DNA of 34,697 nucleotides from Actinomycetota bacterium (GTDB taxonomy: Bacteria; Actinomycetota; Thermoleophilia; Gaiellales; Gaiellaceae), in NCBI GenBank assembly GCA_005888365.1, contig VAWZ01000057.1:1169-35865 (forward strand). The letters run 5' to 3'. Under the pieces are notes generated by a model. It saw only the letters and a list, made by a program, of their open reading frames with translations, searched no databases and was not told the origin of the DNA. Both the position numbers and the translations under genes were made by a program. Below, piece after piece: positions 23,011 to 30,624 of this stretch. Within the stretch, counting starts at the first letter, position 1. Every line of letters begins with the position of its first letter.

Positions 23011-23976
23011 TCAGCTCGGAACACGTCCAGCCAGGATCTCCGCGAGACGCGCGCCGTCGATGTTCCCGCCCGAGACGATGCACACGATCCGGTCTCCCTC
23101 GACTCCTCCCGAGAGCGCCGCGGCGACGGTCAGCGCGGCTGCTCCCTCGGCGACGATGTGCGCTCGCTCGAGCAGGAGCCGGATCGCCGCCGCTGCGTCC
23201 TCGAGCGAGACTGCGAACGAGCCGGCGACCAGCTCCCGCGCGTGTTCCCACATCACCTCGATGAGAGCGCCCGATCCCGCGCCGTCGACGAACGAGGGTG
23301 TGAACTCGACCGGCGTCGGAACCCCGCCGTTCGCAAGGGTCGCGGTCACGGGCGCGCCGGTCGCAGGCTCGCACACGTAGATCCTGGTGCTCGGACTGAC
23401 CGCTTTCAAGGCGCTCGCTACGCCGCTCGTCAGGCCTCCCCCACCCCACGGAATCAGCACCGCGTCGATCTCGTCGAGCTGCTCGGCGAGCTCGAGCCCG
23501 ATCGTCCCGTTTCCCGCCATCACGGGCTCGTCCTTCACCGGGTGGACGAAGTAGCCCTCGACTCCCTCCCCGAGATCCCGGTCACGGTCCGCGTCGACCG
23601 CCGCCCACCAGCGCTCCCAGGGCAGGCTCACGATCCGCCCGCCGAGCCGCTCGACAGCAGCCAGCTTCGCCGGGGAGGCGTTGTCCGGCACGACGATCGT
23701 CGCCGGAATGCCGAGCTCACGCGCCATGAACGCGACCCCCTGGGCCATGTTCCCGGTGCTCGTCGTCACGACTCCGCCGGCGAGCTCGGCGCGCGGCGCG
23801 CTCAGGATCGCGTTCGCCGCACCGCGCAGCTTGAAAGAGCCGATCGGCTGCAGACTCTCGAGCTTGAGCCAGATCTCGGCTGGCGTGTCGTCGACGTGGA
23901 GGCGGACGAGCGGGGTCACGTCGACCGTTCCCGCGATCCGCTCGCGCGCGCGTTCGATGTCCTCGAGCGGGATCAG
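23011..23976 (-). CDS. Threonine dehydratase-like PLP enzyme (EutB/TdcB type), probable CTG start
   Basis: 321 residues if translation begins at CTG 23976. The reason: residues LIPLEDIERARERIAGTVD precede the first GTG (23919) and match the usual N-terminus of serine/threonine dehydratases (I-x-L-E-D-I-x-x-A-x-x-R-I-x-G), there is no ATG/GTG/TTG in frame upstream of it, and GGAGG lies 7 bases before the CTG, which overlaps the previous stop as CTGA. PLP Lys49 sits in PIGSFKLRGAANA; TTSTGNMAQGVAF and PWGGGGLTSG bind carboxylate and phosphate; VSGGNID is near the end. It removes ammonia from a beta-hydroxy amino acid. Together with the cyclodeaminase-like gene it resembles the EutB/EutC pair of ectoine breakdown, but no other ectoine gene is present. 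Confidence 0.88.
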   Translation of the reverse strand: MIPLEDIERARERIAGTVDVTPLVRLHVDDTPAEIWLKLESLQPIGSFKLRGAANAILSAPRAELAGGVVTTSTGNMAQGVAFMARELGIPATIVVPDNASPAKLAAVERLGGRIVSLPWERWWAAVDADRDRDLGEGVEGYFVHPVKDEPVMAGNGTIGLELAEQLDEIDAVLIPWGGGGLTSGVASALKAVSPSTRIYVCEPATGAPVTATLANGGVPTPVEFTPSFVDGAGSGALIEVMWEHARELVAGSFAVSLEDAAAAIRLLLERAHIVAEGAAALTVAAALSGGVEGDRIVCIVSGGNIDGARLAEILAGRVPS

Positions 23977-24941
23977 AACGCGACCTCCGTCCCCACTCCC
24001 CGCTCGCGGGCTCGCCGCACGACGAGCTCGGCGGCGGCGAGGTCCTCGACCGCGATGCCGAGGGACTTGAAGATCGTGAACTCCTCCTCGTCCGCGCGTC
24101 CCGGCGCGAGACCGGCGAGGACCTCGCCGAGCTCGGCTCTGATCTGCTCCGGGCCGATCGCGCCTTCGGCCGCCGCGATGAGGTAGTCGCCTGCCTCGTT
24201 GAGTGCCGACTCGCGCCGGTCGACGAACAGCGCGCCGCGGCGCAGCGTCTCGGTGTCGAGCTCGCGCGCGGTCGGGATGCTCGAGCCGACCGCGTTCACA
24301 TGGGCGCCCGGTGCGAGCCAGCGATGCTCGAGGACGGGCTCTCGCGCGGACGTCGTCGTGCAGACGACCTCGGCGCCGAAGAGGGCTGCGTCGGGCGAGG
24401 GCGAGGCGATTGCACCTACGTCGGCAGCCAGCTCCTCGGCCGCCTCGATCCTGCGTGCCCAGATGCGGATCTCCGGATCGTCGAGCACGGCCCGCATGGC
24501 GTCGGCGTGCGCCCGAGCCTGGACCCCCGCGCCCAGGATCGCGACGCGCGCGGTGTCTGCTCGTGCGAGTGCCCTGGTTGCGACCGCGGAGACCGCGGCT
24601 GTGCGGATCGCAGTGACAGGCGAGGCGTTGAGCACGGCGACGAGCTCGCCGGTCACTCCGTCGTGGAGGAGGACGGCACCCTGGTGCGCGTCGAGCCCCC
24701 GGGTCGGATTGTCCGGCGTCACGACGATCTCCTTGAGCGCGTACACAGCCCGCTCACCACCCCGGTGGGCGGGCATGAGCCCGAGCAGCCCGTCCGTGTC
24801 GGGGGGACGAACCATCGAGCGCAGCGGCTGGTAGAGCTCACCGCGCGCGAGCGAGGTCAGCACCTCGGTCATCGCCTCGACGCACGACTCCATGTCGAGG
24901 AGCTCGCGCACTTCGGGCTCGGAGAGGACGAGAAGGCTCAT
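23973..24941 (-). CDS. Ornithine cyclodeaminase/mu-crystallin family protein (EutC-like)
   Basis: 322 residues. The NAD-binding motif VAILGAGVQARAHADAM begins at about 133; Lys70 (YALKEIVV), Arg113 (AIRTAAVSAVATRALA) and VNAVGSSIPTARELD near the end of the sheet are usual for the family. Members form proline from ornithine, reduce cyclic imines or dehydrogenate alanine. The paired dehydratase gene points to the EutC subgroup or another amino-acid route. The start ATG overlaps the stop of the aldo/keto reductase gene (ATGA) and its own stop overlaps the CTG of the dehydratase, so three enzymes are translated in a coupled fashion. Cytoplasmic. Confidence 0.88.
   Translation of the reverse strand: MSLLVLSEPEVRELLDMESCVEAMTEVLTSLARGELYQPLRSMVRPPDTDGLLGLMPAHRGGERAVYALKEIVVTPDNPTRGLDAHQGAVLLHDGVTGELVAVLNASPVTAIRTAAVSAVATRALARADTARVAILGAGVQARAHADAMRAVLDDPEIRIWARRIEAAEELAADVGAIASPSPDAALFGAEVVCTTTSAREPVLEHRWLAPGAHVNAVGSSIPTARELDTETLRRGALFVDRRESALNEAGDYLIAAAEGAIGPEQIRAELGEVLAGLAPGRADEEEFTIFKSLGIAVEDLAAAELVVRRARERGVGTEVAF
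23984..23988 (-). promoter_or_regulatory. Ribosome binding site GGAGG that supports a CTG start
   Basis: On the minus strand GGAGG is followed by 7 bases and CTG at 23976-23974, while no ATG, GTG or TTG lies in that frame near it. The site lies within the last codons of the upstream gene. Confidence 0.6.
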
Positions 24942-25912
24942 GGGAAGAGCGCACCGAGGCTATCGCGCTCGGCCGGGCTCAAGTCCAGCGCAAGGGCTTC
25001 CCGAACCGGATCGAGGTGGGCGGGACGCCTGGGGCCGAGAACCGCCGCCGTTACGTCGGGATGCGACAGCACCCACGCGAGCGCGAGCGCGGCCTTCGAG
25101 ACGCCGCGTTCCCGCGCCTCCACGGAGAACGCCTCGAGCCCGTCGAAGACGCGGTCCTCGACGAGATGGAGGTACGGCTCGGGCCGGGTCGCCATGCGCG
25201 ATCCCACTGGCGGTTCGCGCCCGCGCTCGTACTTGCCGGTGAGCCAGCCTCCGCATAGAGGTCCGAAAGGGGCGAAGCCGAGGCCGTGCTCCCGGCAGAC
25301 GGGAAGGACGCTCTCTTCGGCGTCACGATCGAGCAGCGAGTAGGAGTTCTGCGCCCACTCGAGGCGTGCGAGCCCCTCGAGGCCGGAGATCTCGACCGCC
25401 TCGGCGAGCTGCCGCCCGGTGAAGTTCGACCCTCCGACTGCACCCACCTTGCCGTCACGGACGAGCTCGTCGAGCGCGAGCACCGTCTCCTCGAGACGTG
25501 TGTCCGGGTCCCAGGCGTGCGCCATGTACAGCGGGACTCGCTCGAGCCCGAGCCGTTCGAGGCTCGTATCGATCTGACGCAGGATCCGCGACCGCGAGAG
25601 ACCGCGGTCGGCACCCTCCGCCATCGGGTTGAAGGTCTTCGTGGTCAGGACGAGCTTGTCCCGCACCTCGGAACTCTTCGTCCGGACCCACCTGCCGATG
25701 GCGAGCTCGCTTCGGCCACCGCCGTACGCGTCGGCTGTGTCGAAGGCGGTGATTCCCAGGTCCCAGGCGGCATCCATGATCGCGAACGCCTCTCTGTCGC
25801 TCTCGCCCTGGCCGAAGAACGCGGGCGCCGACCCGACGCCGCCGAAGTTCCCGCAGCCGAGGATGACACGCGAGACCTCGATCCCGCTTCGTCCGAGCTC
25901 GCGCTTCTGCAT
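24938..25912 (-). CDS. Aldo/keto reductase
   Basis: 324 residues from ATG 25912 (MQKRELGRSGIEVSRVILGCGNFGG). The catalytic tetrad is complete: Asp58 and Tyr63 (AFDTADAYGGGRSE), Lys92 (VLTTKTFNP) and His132 (YMAHAWDP). The C-terminal NADPH loop is present (DVTAAVLGPRRPAHLD). It reduces aldehydes or ketones with NADPH in the cytoplasm; substrate unknown. It lies 7 bases after the MFS gene and overlaps the cyclodeaminase-like start, so a transporter, a reductase and two amino-acid enzymes share one transcript, which suggests import and breakdown of one amino-acid-like compound (inference). Confidence 0.92.
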   Translation of the reverse strand: MQKRELGRSGIEVSRVILGCGNFGGVGSAPAFFGQGESDREAFAIMDAAWDLGITAFDTADAYGGGRSELAIGRWVRTKSSEVRDKLVLTTKTFNPMAEGADRGLSRSRILRQIDTSLERLGLERVPLYMAHAWDPDTRLEETVLALDELVRDGKVGAVGGSNFTGRQLAEAVEISGLEGLARLEWAQNSYSLLDRDAEESVLPVCREHGLGFAPFGPLCGGWLTGKYERGREPPVGSRMATRPEPYLHLVEDRVFDGLEAFSVEARERGVSKAALALAWVLSHPDVTAAVLGPRRPAHLDPVREALALDLSPAERDSLGALFP

Positions 25913-25919
25913 CGCCGAC

Positions 25920-27089
25920 CTATGCGGCTTCCAGGGCCCGAACCGGAACGTGGGTCGGTAGGCGTGCAAGCACGACCATGCCGAACGCGGCGAAGCCGGC
26001 GCTGAACAGGAAGACTCCGTCGTAACCGACGAGCGACGCGACTCCACCAAGCGTCAGCGCGCCGAGGGCGAAGCCGACGTCGGCGCAAGCGCTGAAGGTG
26101 CCGACGACCGAACTGCGGTCGAAGTCGTCTGCTCCTGAGATCGCGAGCGTCATCAGGGCCGGGAAGGCGAGAGCGGCTCCGAGCGCGAAGATCGACGTTC
26201 CGAGGTAGAGCCCGATCGGCTGGTTCCAGAGGCCGATGGCGAGAAGGCCGACGGTCAGGAGGACGAGCGCCGAGCCGGCGGCGCGCTTCGCACCCAAGCG
26301 GTCGGGGAGCCGTCGACCGAAAAAGCGCACGGCCACCACTATCCCCGAGAAGAGGAAGAAAACAGGCCCTGCGCCGTCTAGGCCCAGTTGCCGCGCGTAC
26401 AACGCGACGAAGGTGTTGAACCCGGCGAACCCGAAGATCGTGGTCACGAGGACGAGTCCCGGCCTGATCGCGGCCGGATGCAGGAGCCGAGGGCGGTGCG
26501 CAGGCCGGGTCCCAGCGGCCGGCCTCGTCTCGGGGATGGTCATGGCGACGAACGCCGCGGCGAGCGAGAACGCAGCCGCAGTCAGCCAGACGGCGTCATA
26601 GCGAGCGTCTCCGAGCACGGCTTCCCCGAGCACAGGCCCGAGCGCGAGCCCTCCCCAGAGCCCGAGAGAGTAGAGGCTCATCGCCTCGCCGCGCCGGTCC
26701 GCAGGAGCGAGGTCGGTGACGATGGTGGCGGCGCCGACATAGAGCAGAGCCTCGCCCAGACCACCCAGGAGCCGGAGTCCGACCAGCGCCCAGAGTGAGC
26801 TCGCGAGGGTGTAGGAGGCGACGGTTCCCGCGACGACGAGCGGCCCCGAGACGACGAGCAGCCGTCGCCCCCGGCGATCGCCGAGCTGACCGACGAGCGG
26901 CTGGAAGAGGAGGGCGGTCGGACTGACGGCTGCCACCGCGATGCCGATTCCGATGCTCCCGGCTCCCAGCTCGTCCTTGGCGTAGACGGGGAGCACGGGC
27001 AACAGCATCCCGATCGTGAGGAAGACCCCGAGCTCGGCGACGATCGTGAAGACGAAGGGTGGTGTGAGCAGTCGCTCGGGGCGGTCCAT
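25920..27089 (-). CDS. MFS transporter
   Basis: 389 residues from ATG 27089; a TTG four codons earlier is possible but lies in the likely promoter. Twelve hydrophobic helices in two halves. The first loop carries GQLGDRRGRRLLVVSG (the G-x-x-x-D-R-x-G-R-R motif of the superfamily) and the second half has RFFGRRLPDRLGAKRAAG in the matching place. It resembles single-component drug or metabolite exporters of the DHA1 group, yet its place at the head of a catabolic-looking unit leaves import possible. Direction and substrate cannot be told. Confidence 0.9.
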   Translation of the reverse strand: MDRPERLLTPPFVFTIVAELGVFLTIGMLLPVLPVYAKDELGAGSIGIGIAVAAVSPTALLFQPLVGQLGDRRGRRLLVVSGPLVVAGTVASYTLASSLWALVGLRLLGGLGEALLYVGAATIVTDLAPADRRGEAMSLYSLGLWGGLALGPVLGEAVLGDARYDAVWLTAAAFSLAAAFVAMTIPETRPAAGTRPAHRPRLLHPAAIRPGLVLVTTIFGFAGFNTFVALYARQLGLDGAGPVFFLFSGIVVAVRFFGRRLPDRLGAKRAAGSALVLLTVGLLAIGLWNQPIGLYLGTSIFALGAALAFPALMTLAISGADDFDRSSVVGTFSACADVGFALGALTLGGVASLVGYDGVFLFSAGFAAFGMVVLARLPTHVPVRALEAA

Positions 27090-27095
27090 CGCCCG

Positions 27096-27101
27096 ATACA
27101 A
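27096..27101 (-). promoter_or_regulatory. Possible -10 element (TTGTAT) before the MFS unit
   Basis: Minus-strand TTGTAT is followed by 6 bases and the ATG at 27089, again without a ribosome site. It is a weaker match than the TANNNT cases elsewhere in the window. Confidence 0.3.
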
Positions 27102-27146
27102 CCAGATCCGCGCGGGAGCCCGGCAACGCTCTGATAGAAGCTCGCG

Positions 27147-28075
27147 GTGCGCTACCGCAAGCTGGGAAGCAGCGAGCTCGAGGTGTCGGAGATCGCCCTC
27201 GGCTCCTGGCTCACCTACGGGGTGGGTGTCGGCAAGAAGGGCGCCCGTGCATGTGTGGACAACGCGTTCGACGTCGGCACAACGTCTACGGTCGCGGCGC
27301 AGCCGAGACGGTTCTCGGCGAGGTGCTCGCGGGTCGCGAGCGCTCGTCGTACGTCCTCGCGACGAAGCTCTACTTTCCGATGTCGGACGAGGACCGGGGG
27401 CTCTCGGCCGAGCAGGTCCGCAAGCAGATCGACGGCTCGCTCGCCCGGCTTCGCACCGACTACGTCGACCTCTACCAGTGCCACCGCTACGACTCGGAGA
27501 CGCCGCTCGAGGAGACGATGGAGGCGCTCACCGAGGTCGTTCGCCAGGGAAAAGCCCGGTACATCGGCTGCAGCGAGTGGAGTGCCGCTCAGATCAAGGC
27601 ATCTCTCGACCTGCCCGGAGTCGAGCGGTTCACGACGAACCAGCCGCTCTACTCGATTCTCGTCCGCCGGGTCGAGGCGGAGGTCATCCCGCTCAGCACG
27701 GCGAGCGGCATCTCGCAGATCGTCTTCTCTCCGCTTGCGCAGGGTGCGCTGACCGGGAAGTACCGCCGCGACGAGGCTCCCCCCGAGGGTTCGCGGGCGA
27801 CGTCGCAGCGGATGGGGTGGGCGATCGATCGTTACCTGCGCGACGACGTGCTCGCGGCGGTCGATCGACTCCGGCCGATCGCAGACGGGCTCGGGATCAC
27901 GATGGCGCAGCTCGCGCTCGCCTGGGTTCTGCGCGAGCCAGGCGTGGCGTCCGCGATCGTGGGCGCGACGCAACCTGAGCAAGTAGAGGCGAACGCGTCG
28001 GCATCCGGGATCGAGCTCGACCGCACGACCCTGGCGGCGATCGACGAGGCGGTCGCGGGCGTGGTCGAGTACTAG
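27147..28075 (+). pseudogene. Aldo/keto reductase, frame-broken by a short internal loss
   Basis: Begins at GTG 27147 (MRYRKLGSSELEVSEIALGSW). The first part is normal to ACVDNAFDVG; the frame then changes at about 27279-27283 and continues as NVYGRGAAETVLGEVLAGRE, open to 28075. Relatives have a segment like I-N-F-F-D-T-A/Y between G and N; only two bases stand where about 21 are expected, so about 19 are missing, including the codon of the catalytic Asp. The rest is intact: the Tyr of NVYGRG, Lys (ATKLYFPM), His (YQCHRYD) and the C-terminal NADPH loop (ASAIVGATQPEQVE). The group is the voltage-channel-beta-like reductases. The hexamer GATAGA lies 8 bases before the GTG. Genuine mutation or assembly error. 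Confidence 0.85.
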
Positions 28076-28341
28076 TTCGAGGGCGGTCCGGTCGACTCGC
28101 GGACGACGAGCCGGGTCGCCAGCTCGACCCGGAGCGTCTCGAACCGTTGCTTCTCGAGTAGCCGCATGAGGATGCTGACCGCCATTCGCCCCATCTCCTC
28201 GAGCGGCTGCCGGACGGTCGTGAGAGACGGCGTAACGATCGTCGCGTGCTCGATGTCGTCGAAGCCGACAACCGAGACGTCCTGCGGGACTCGCAGCCCG
28301 CGCGTTCGAGCGGCCGCGATGGTCCCGATCGCGAGGTTGCC
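28072..28341 (-). pseudogene. LacI-family regulator remnant (C-terminal end only)
   Basis: About 88 residues remain: NLAIGTIAAARTRGLRVP, QDVSVVGFDDIEHATIVTPS, LTTVRQPLEEMGRMAVSI and a last block ending LVVRESTGPPSN. This is the final third of the sugar-binding core of LacI/GalR proteins. The DNA-binding helix-turn-helix and the first two thirds of the core are absent; upstream on this strand the sequence turns at once into the 3' part of a GH1 gene read in the other direction. It cannot act as a repressor. Its stop overlaps that of the convergent aldo/keto reductase. Confidence 0.82.
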
Positions 28342-28350
28342 GTAGTCGCG

Positions 28351-28707
28351 GCCGACTACGCGCCGCCCGTCATCTACGTGACGGAGAACGGCGCGGCGTT
28401 CGGAGACGTTCGCGGCCACGACGGTCGCGTGCGGGATCCGGAGCGGCAGGACTATCTCGAGTCGCACATCGATTCGGTTGCGCAGGCGGTCGCGGAGGGA
28501 GTGCCGGTCCAGGGCTACTTCGTCTGGAGCCTCCTCGACAACTTCGAGTGGGCGCACGGCTACTCGAAACGGTTCGGCCTCGTCTACGTCGACTATCCGA
28601 CTCTCGAGCGGGTACCCAAGGACAGCTTCTACTGGTACCGCGACTTCATCGCGAGTCGGCGGGCGGCGCCGTCTCCTGCGGGACCGGTTGCCGCGGGCTC
28701 GAGCTGA
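28351..28707 (+). pseudogene. GH1 beta-glucosidase remnant (C-terminal end only)
   Basis: About 118 residues from the 3' end of a family 1 glycosidase: ADYAPPVIYVTENGAAF with the nucleophile Glu of T-E-N-G, VPVQGYFVWSLLDNFEWAHGY, KRFGLVYVDYPTLERVPKDS and FYWYRDFI. The first three quarters, including the N-E-P acid/base motif, are missing. The sequence just before it is the LacI remnant on the other strand, so an open frame can be read across the junction (ATG 28246), but that frame codes no sensible N-terminus. Inactive. Confidence 0.85.
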
Positions 28708-28730
28708 GAGGATCCTGGAGCAAGGTCCGC

Positions 28731-28736
28731 GAATAC
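28731..28736 (+). promoter_or_regulatory. Possible -10 element (GAATAC) before the membrane-protein gene
   Basis: GAATAC ends 7 bases before the ATG at 28744 and no ribosome site is seen. It is a weak match, included because the spacing repeats that of other first genes. Confidence 0.25.
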
Positions 28737-28743
28737 GGCGGGC

Positions 28744-29421
28744 ATGTCCAGCGTCGACCCCCGGTTCCGATACGAGGCTCGGCGTGAAGCCGCGCCCGCC
28801 GTCGTGGCCGCGCTCGGGGTGCTCGTCGTTTTGTCGATAGTGAGCCGCGTCGAGGGCTGGGAGGTGCTGCATCGCGTTCACTGGTGGGCCTGGCTCGTGC
28901 TTGCGCTCCCCGAGGTCGTTCTGCTCGTCGACTTCCTCTTCGGGGGCTCGCTCGTCCGCACGCGCCGCGTGGCGCTCGCCTTGCTCGGCGTGCTCGTCGT
29001 CGGAAACCTCGTAGGCCTCTCCATCCTGGTCGCCGGGCTCGTCAGCACGAACACTTCCCAGCTCTCGGGCGGCGAGCTCCTCCTCACCGGCTCCGCGATC
29101 TGGATCACCAACGTCATCGTCTTCGGCCTCTGGTACTGGGAGATCGACGACGGCGGACCCGTCGCGCGTGCACGGCACTCTCGGACGCAGCCGGACTTCC
29201 AGTTCTCGCAGGACGAGAATCCCGGGCTCGCGCGCGAGGGCTGGGGCCCGCAGGTCTGGGACTACCTGTACGTGTCGCTCACGAACTCGATCGCCTTCAG
29301 CCCGACCGATGCGATGCCGCTGACGCGACACGCGAAGGCGTCGATGGCCCTGGGCTCGGTGATCTCGGTGGTCGCGGTTCTCCTTGTGGCCGCCCGTGCG
29401 GTGAACGTCCTCGGCGCCTGA
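28744..29421 (+). CDS. DUF1345-like integral membrane protein
   Basis: 225 residues with about five hydrophobic helices (VVAALGVLVVLSIVSR, WWAWLVLALPEVVLLVDFLF, VALALLGVLVVGNLVGLSIL, GSAIWITNVIVFGLWYW, SMALGSVISVVAVLLVAARAVN). Between helices four and five, WDYLYVSLTNSIAFSPTDAMPLTRHAK is a well-conserved block in a family of small actinobacterial membrane proteins related to DUF1345, some of which look like half of an ion-channel pore. Function unknown. It lies between the GH1 remnant and the molybdoenzyme gene (34 bases), possibly in a unit with the latter. Confidence 0.8.
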   Translation: MSSVDPRFRYEARREAAPAVVAALGVLVVLSIVSRVEGWEVLHRVHWWAWLVLALPEVVLLVDFLFGGSLVRTRRVALALLGVLVVGNLVGLSILVAGLVSTNTSQLSGGELLLTGSAIWITNVIVFGLWYWEIDDGGPVARARHSRTQPDFQFSQDENPGLAREGWGPQVWDYLYVSLTNSIAFSPTDAMPLTRHAKASMALGSVISVVAVLLVAARAVNVLGA

Positions 29422-29440
29422 CCGCGCCGGTGTCGCGTTG

Positions 29441-29446
29441 TAGTCT
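29441..29446 (+). promoter_or_regulatory. Possible -10 box (TAGTCT) before the molybdoenzyme gene
   Basis: TAGTCT fits TANNNT and ends 9 bases before the GTG at 29456, with no ribosome site in the gap. It would give a 5' leader of only a few bases. Confidence 0.35.
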
Positions 29447-29455
29447 CGTCGTGGC

Positions 29456-30514
29456 GTGACCGAGCCGATCAGCGTCGAAGAGCTCCAACTCGCAGCGCGG
29501 AATCATGGAATGCCGCTCGAGGCGCTCCGCTGGGACGTCACTCCGCTCGGCCTCCACTACCTCCTCACGCACTACGACATCCCGGAGGTCGATCCGGGTT
29601 CCTGGCGGCTCGAGGTCGACGGCCGCGTCGAGCGGCCGCTTTCGCTCACGCTCGAGGAGGTACGGGCCCGGTCGGCCGTCGAACTCGCGGTCACGATGGA
29701 GTGCGCCGGCAACGGCCGGGCCCAGCTCGACCCTCACGTCGTGAGCCAGCCCTGGATCGTGGAGGCTGTCGGCACGGCGCGCTGGCGGGGTACTCCAGTG
29801 GGCGATCTTCTCGCCGAGGCCGGGGTCGAAAAGGACGCCGTGGAGGTCGTCTTCACCGGCCTCGACCGTGGGGTCGAAGGCGACGAGGAGCAGCTGTACG
29901 CGCGGAGCGTCGCTCTCGAGGAGCTACTCGGCGGGGAGGCGATCCTGGCGTACGAGGTCAACGGCGTCCCGTTGCCGCCGCAGCACGGCTTTCCGTTGCG
30001 GCTCGTCGTTCCCGGCTGGTACGGCATGACGAGCGTCAAGTGGCTCGCCCGCCTCACCGCCGTCGACGAGCCGTTCGACGGGTACCAGATGCGGCACAGC
30101 TATCGACTCCGCGAGGAGGACGACGACGAGGGGATGCCGCTTACTCGGATGCGGCCCCGCTCGCTCCTCGTGCCGCCCGGGATTCCCGAGTTCCTGAGTC
30201 GGCGCCGGATCGTTGCGGCCGGCCGCTGCGAGCTGCGCGGGCGTGCGTGGTCGGGAATTGCCGACATCTCGGGCGTCGAGGTCTCGACCGACGACGGCGA
30301 GTCCTGGTCGGACGCCGAGGTCGAGCGAGACGGTCTCGGGCGCTGGGCCTGGCGTGCATGGCGCCTGGAATGGGACGCTCGTCCCGGCGAGTTCGTTCTC
30401 TGCTCTCGCGCGCGGGACGCGGCGGGAAACGTGCAGCCCCTCGAGCCCTCCTGGAACGTCGGCGGCTACGCGAACAACGCAGTGCAGCGGGTCGCCGTCA
30501 CGGTCACGGGCTGA
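29456..30514 (+). CDS. Sulfite oxidase-type molybdopterin-dependent oxidoreductase
   Basis: 352 residues from GTG 29456. The oxidoreductase molybdopterin domain spans about 25-215; Cys83 in VTMECAGNGRAQ is the ligand of molybdenum, and PLPPQHGFPLRLVVPGWYGMTSVKWL holds the His and Arg that bind cofactor and sulfite. The last 110 residues are the Ig-like dimerisation domain (ISGVEVSTDDGESWSDAEVE, then QPLEPSWNVGGYANNAVQRV). No heme b5 domain and no signal peptide, so it is probably cytoplasmic or uses an unseen export route, and needs another electron acceptor. Sulfite or another sulfur or nitrogen oxyanion may be its substrate. Confidence 0.92.
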   Translation: MTEPISVEELQLAARNHGMPLEALRWDVTPLGLHYLLTHYDIPEVDPGSWRLEVDGRVERPLSLTLEEVRARSAVELAVTMECAGNGRAQLDPHVVSQPWIVEAVGTARWRGTPVGDLLAEAGVEKDAVEVVFTGLDRGVEGDEEQLYARSVALEELLGGEAILAYEVNGVPLPPQHGFPLRLVVPGWYGMTSVKWLARLTAVDEPFDGYQMRHSYRLREEDDDEGMPLTRMRPRSLLVPPGIPEFLSRRRIVAAGRCELRGRAWSGIADISGVEVSTDDGESWSDAEVERDGLGRWAWRAWRLEWDARPGEFVLCSRARDAAGNVQPLEPSWNVGGYANNAVQRVAVTVTG

Positions 30515-30624
30515 CGGCCGCGGCAGGGCTCGCAGGAGTGCGACGCCGATGCTCGCCATGACGATGAAGAAGGCGAAGATCGTCTGACCGCGGACCTCGG
30601 TCCGCCAATCGCCAGAATCTCCAG
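30515..30624. other. Short intergenic region with a 6-bp hairpin
   Basis: 110 bases between the molybdoenzyme and aldo/keto reductase genes. It holds a hairpin gcggac-ctcg-gtccgc (30590-30605) and, on the minus strand, a short hydrophobic open stretch (TIFAFFIVMASIGVALLRAL) that could be a tiny membrane peptide or the relic of one; I saw no ribosome site for it. Confidence 0.35.
30613..30618 (+). promoter_or_regulatory. Possible -10 box (CAGAAT) before the reductase-amidase unit
   Basis: CAGAAT ends 6 bases before the ATG at 30625; there is no ribosome site. It agrees with TATAAT at four of six positions. Confidence 0.3.

Noticed and set aside
28246-28707. Open frame joining the antisense LacI remnant to the GH1 end as one protein
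   Set aside because: The first 35 residues are the reverse reading of the LacI remnant; there is no sensible domain or ribosome site, so I list only the GH1 part as a remnant.
30515-30605. Minus-strand hydrophobic peptide (TIFAFFIVMASIGVALLRAL)
   Set aside because: It looks like a membrane segment, but no start with a ribosome site or -10 element is visible; left as a note in the intergenic entry.
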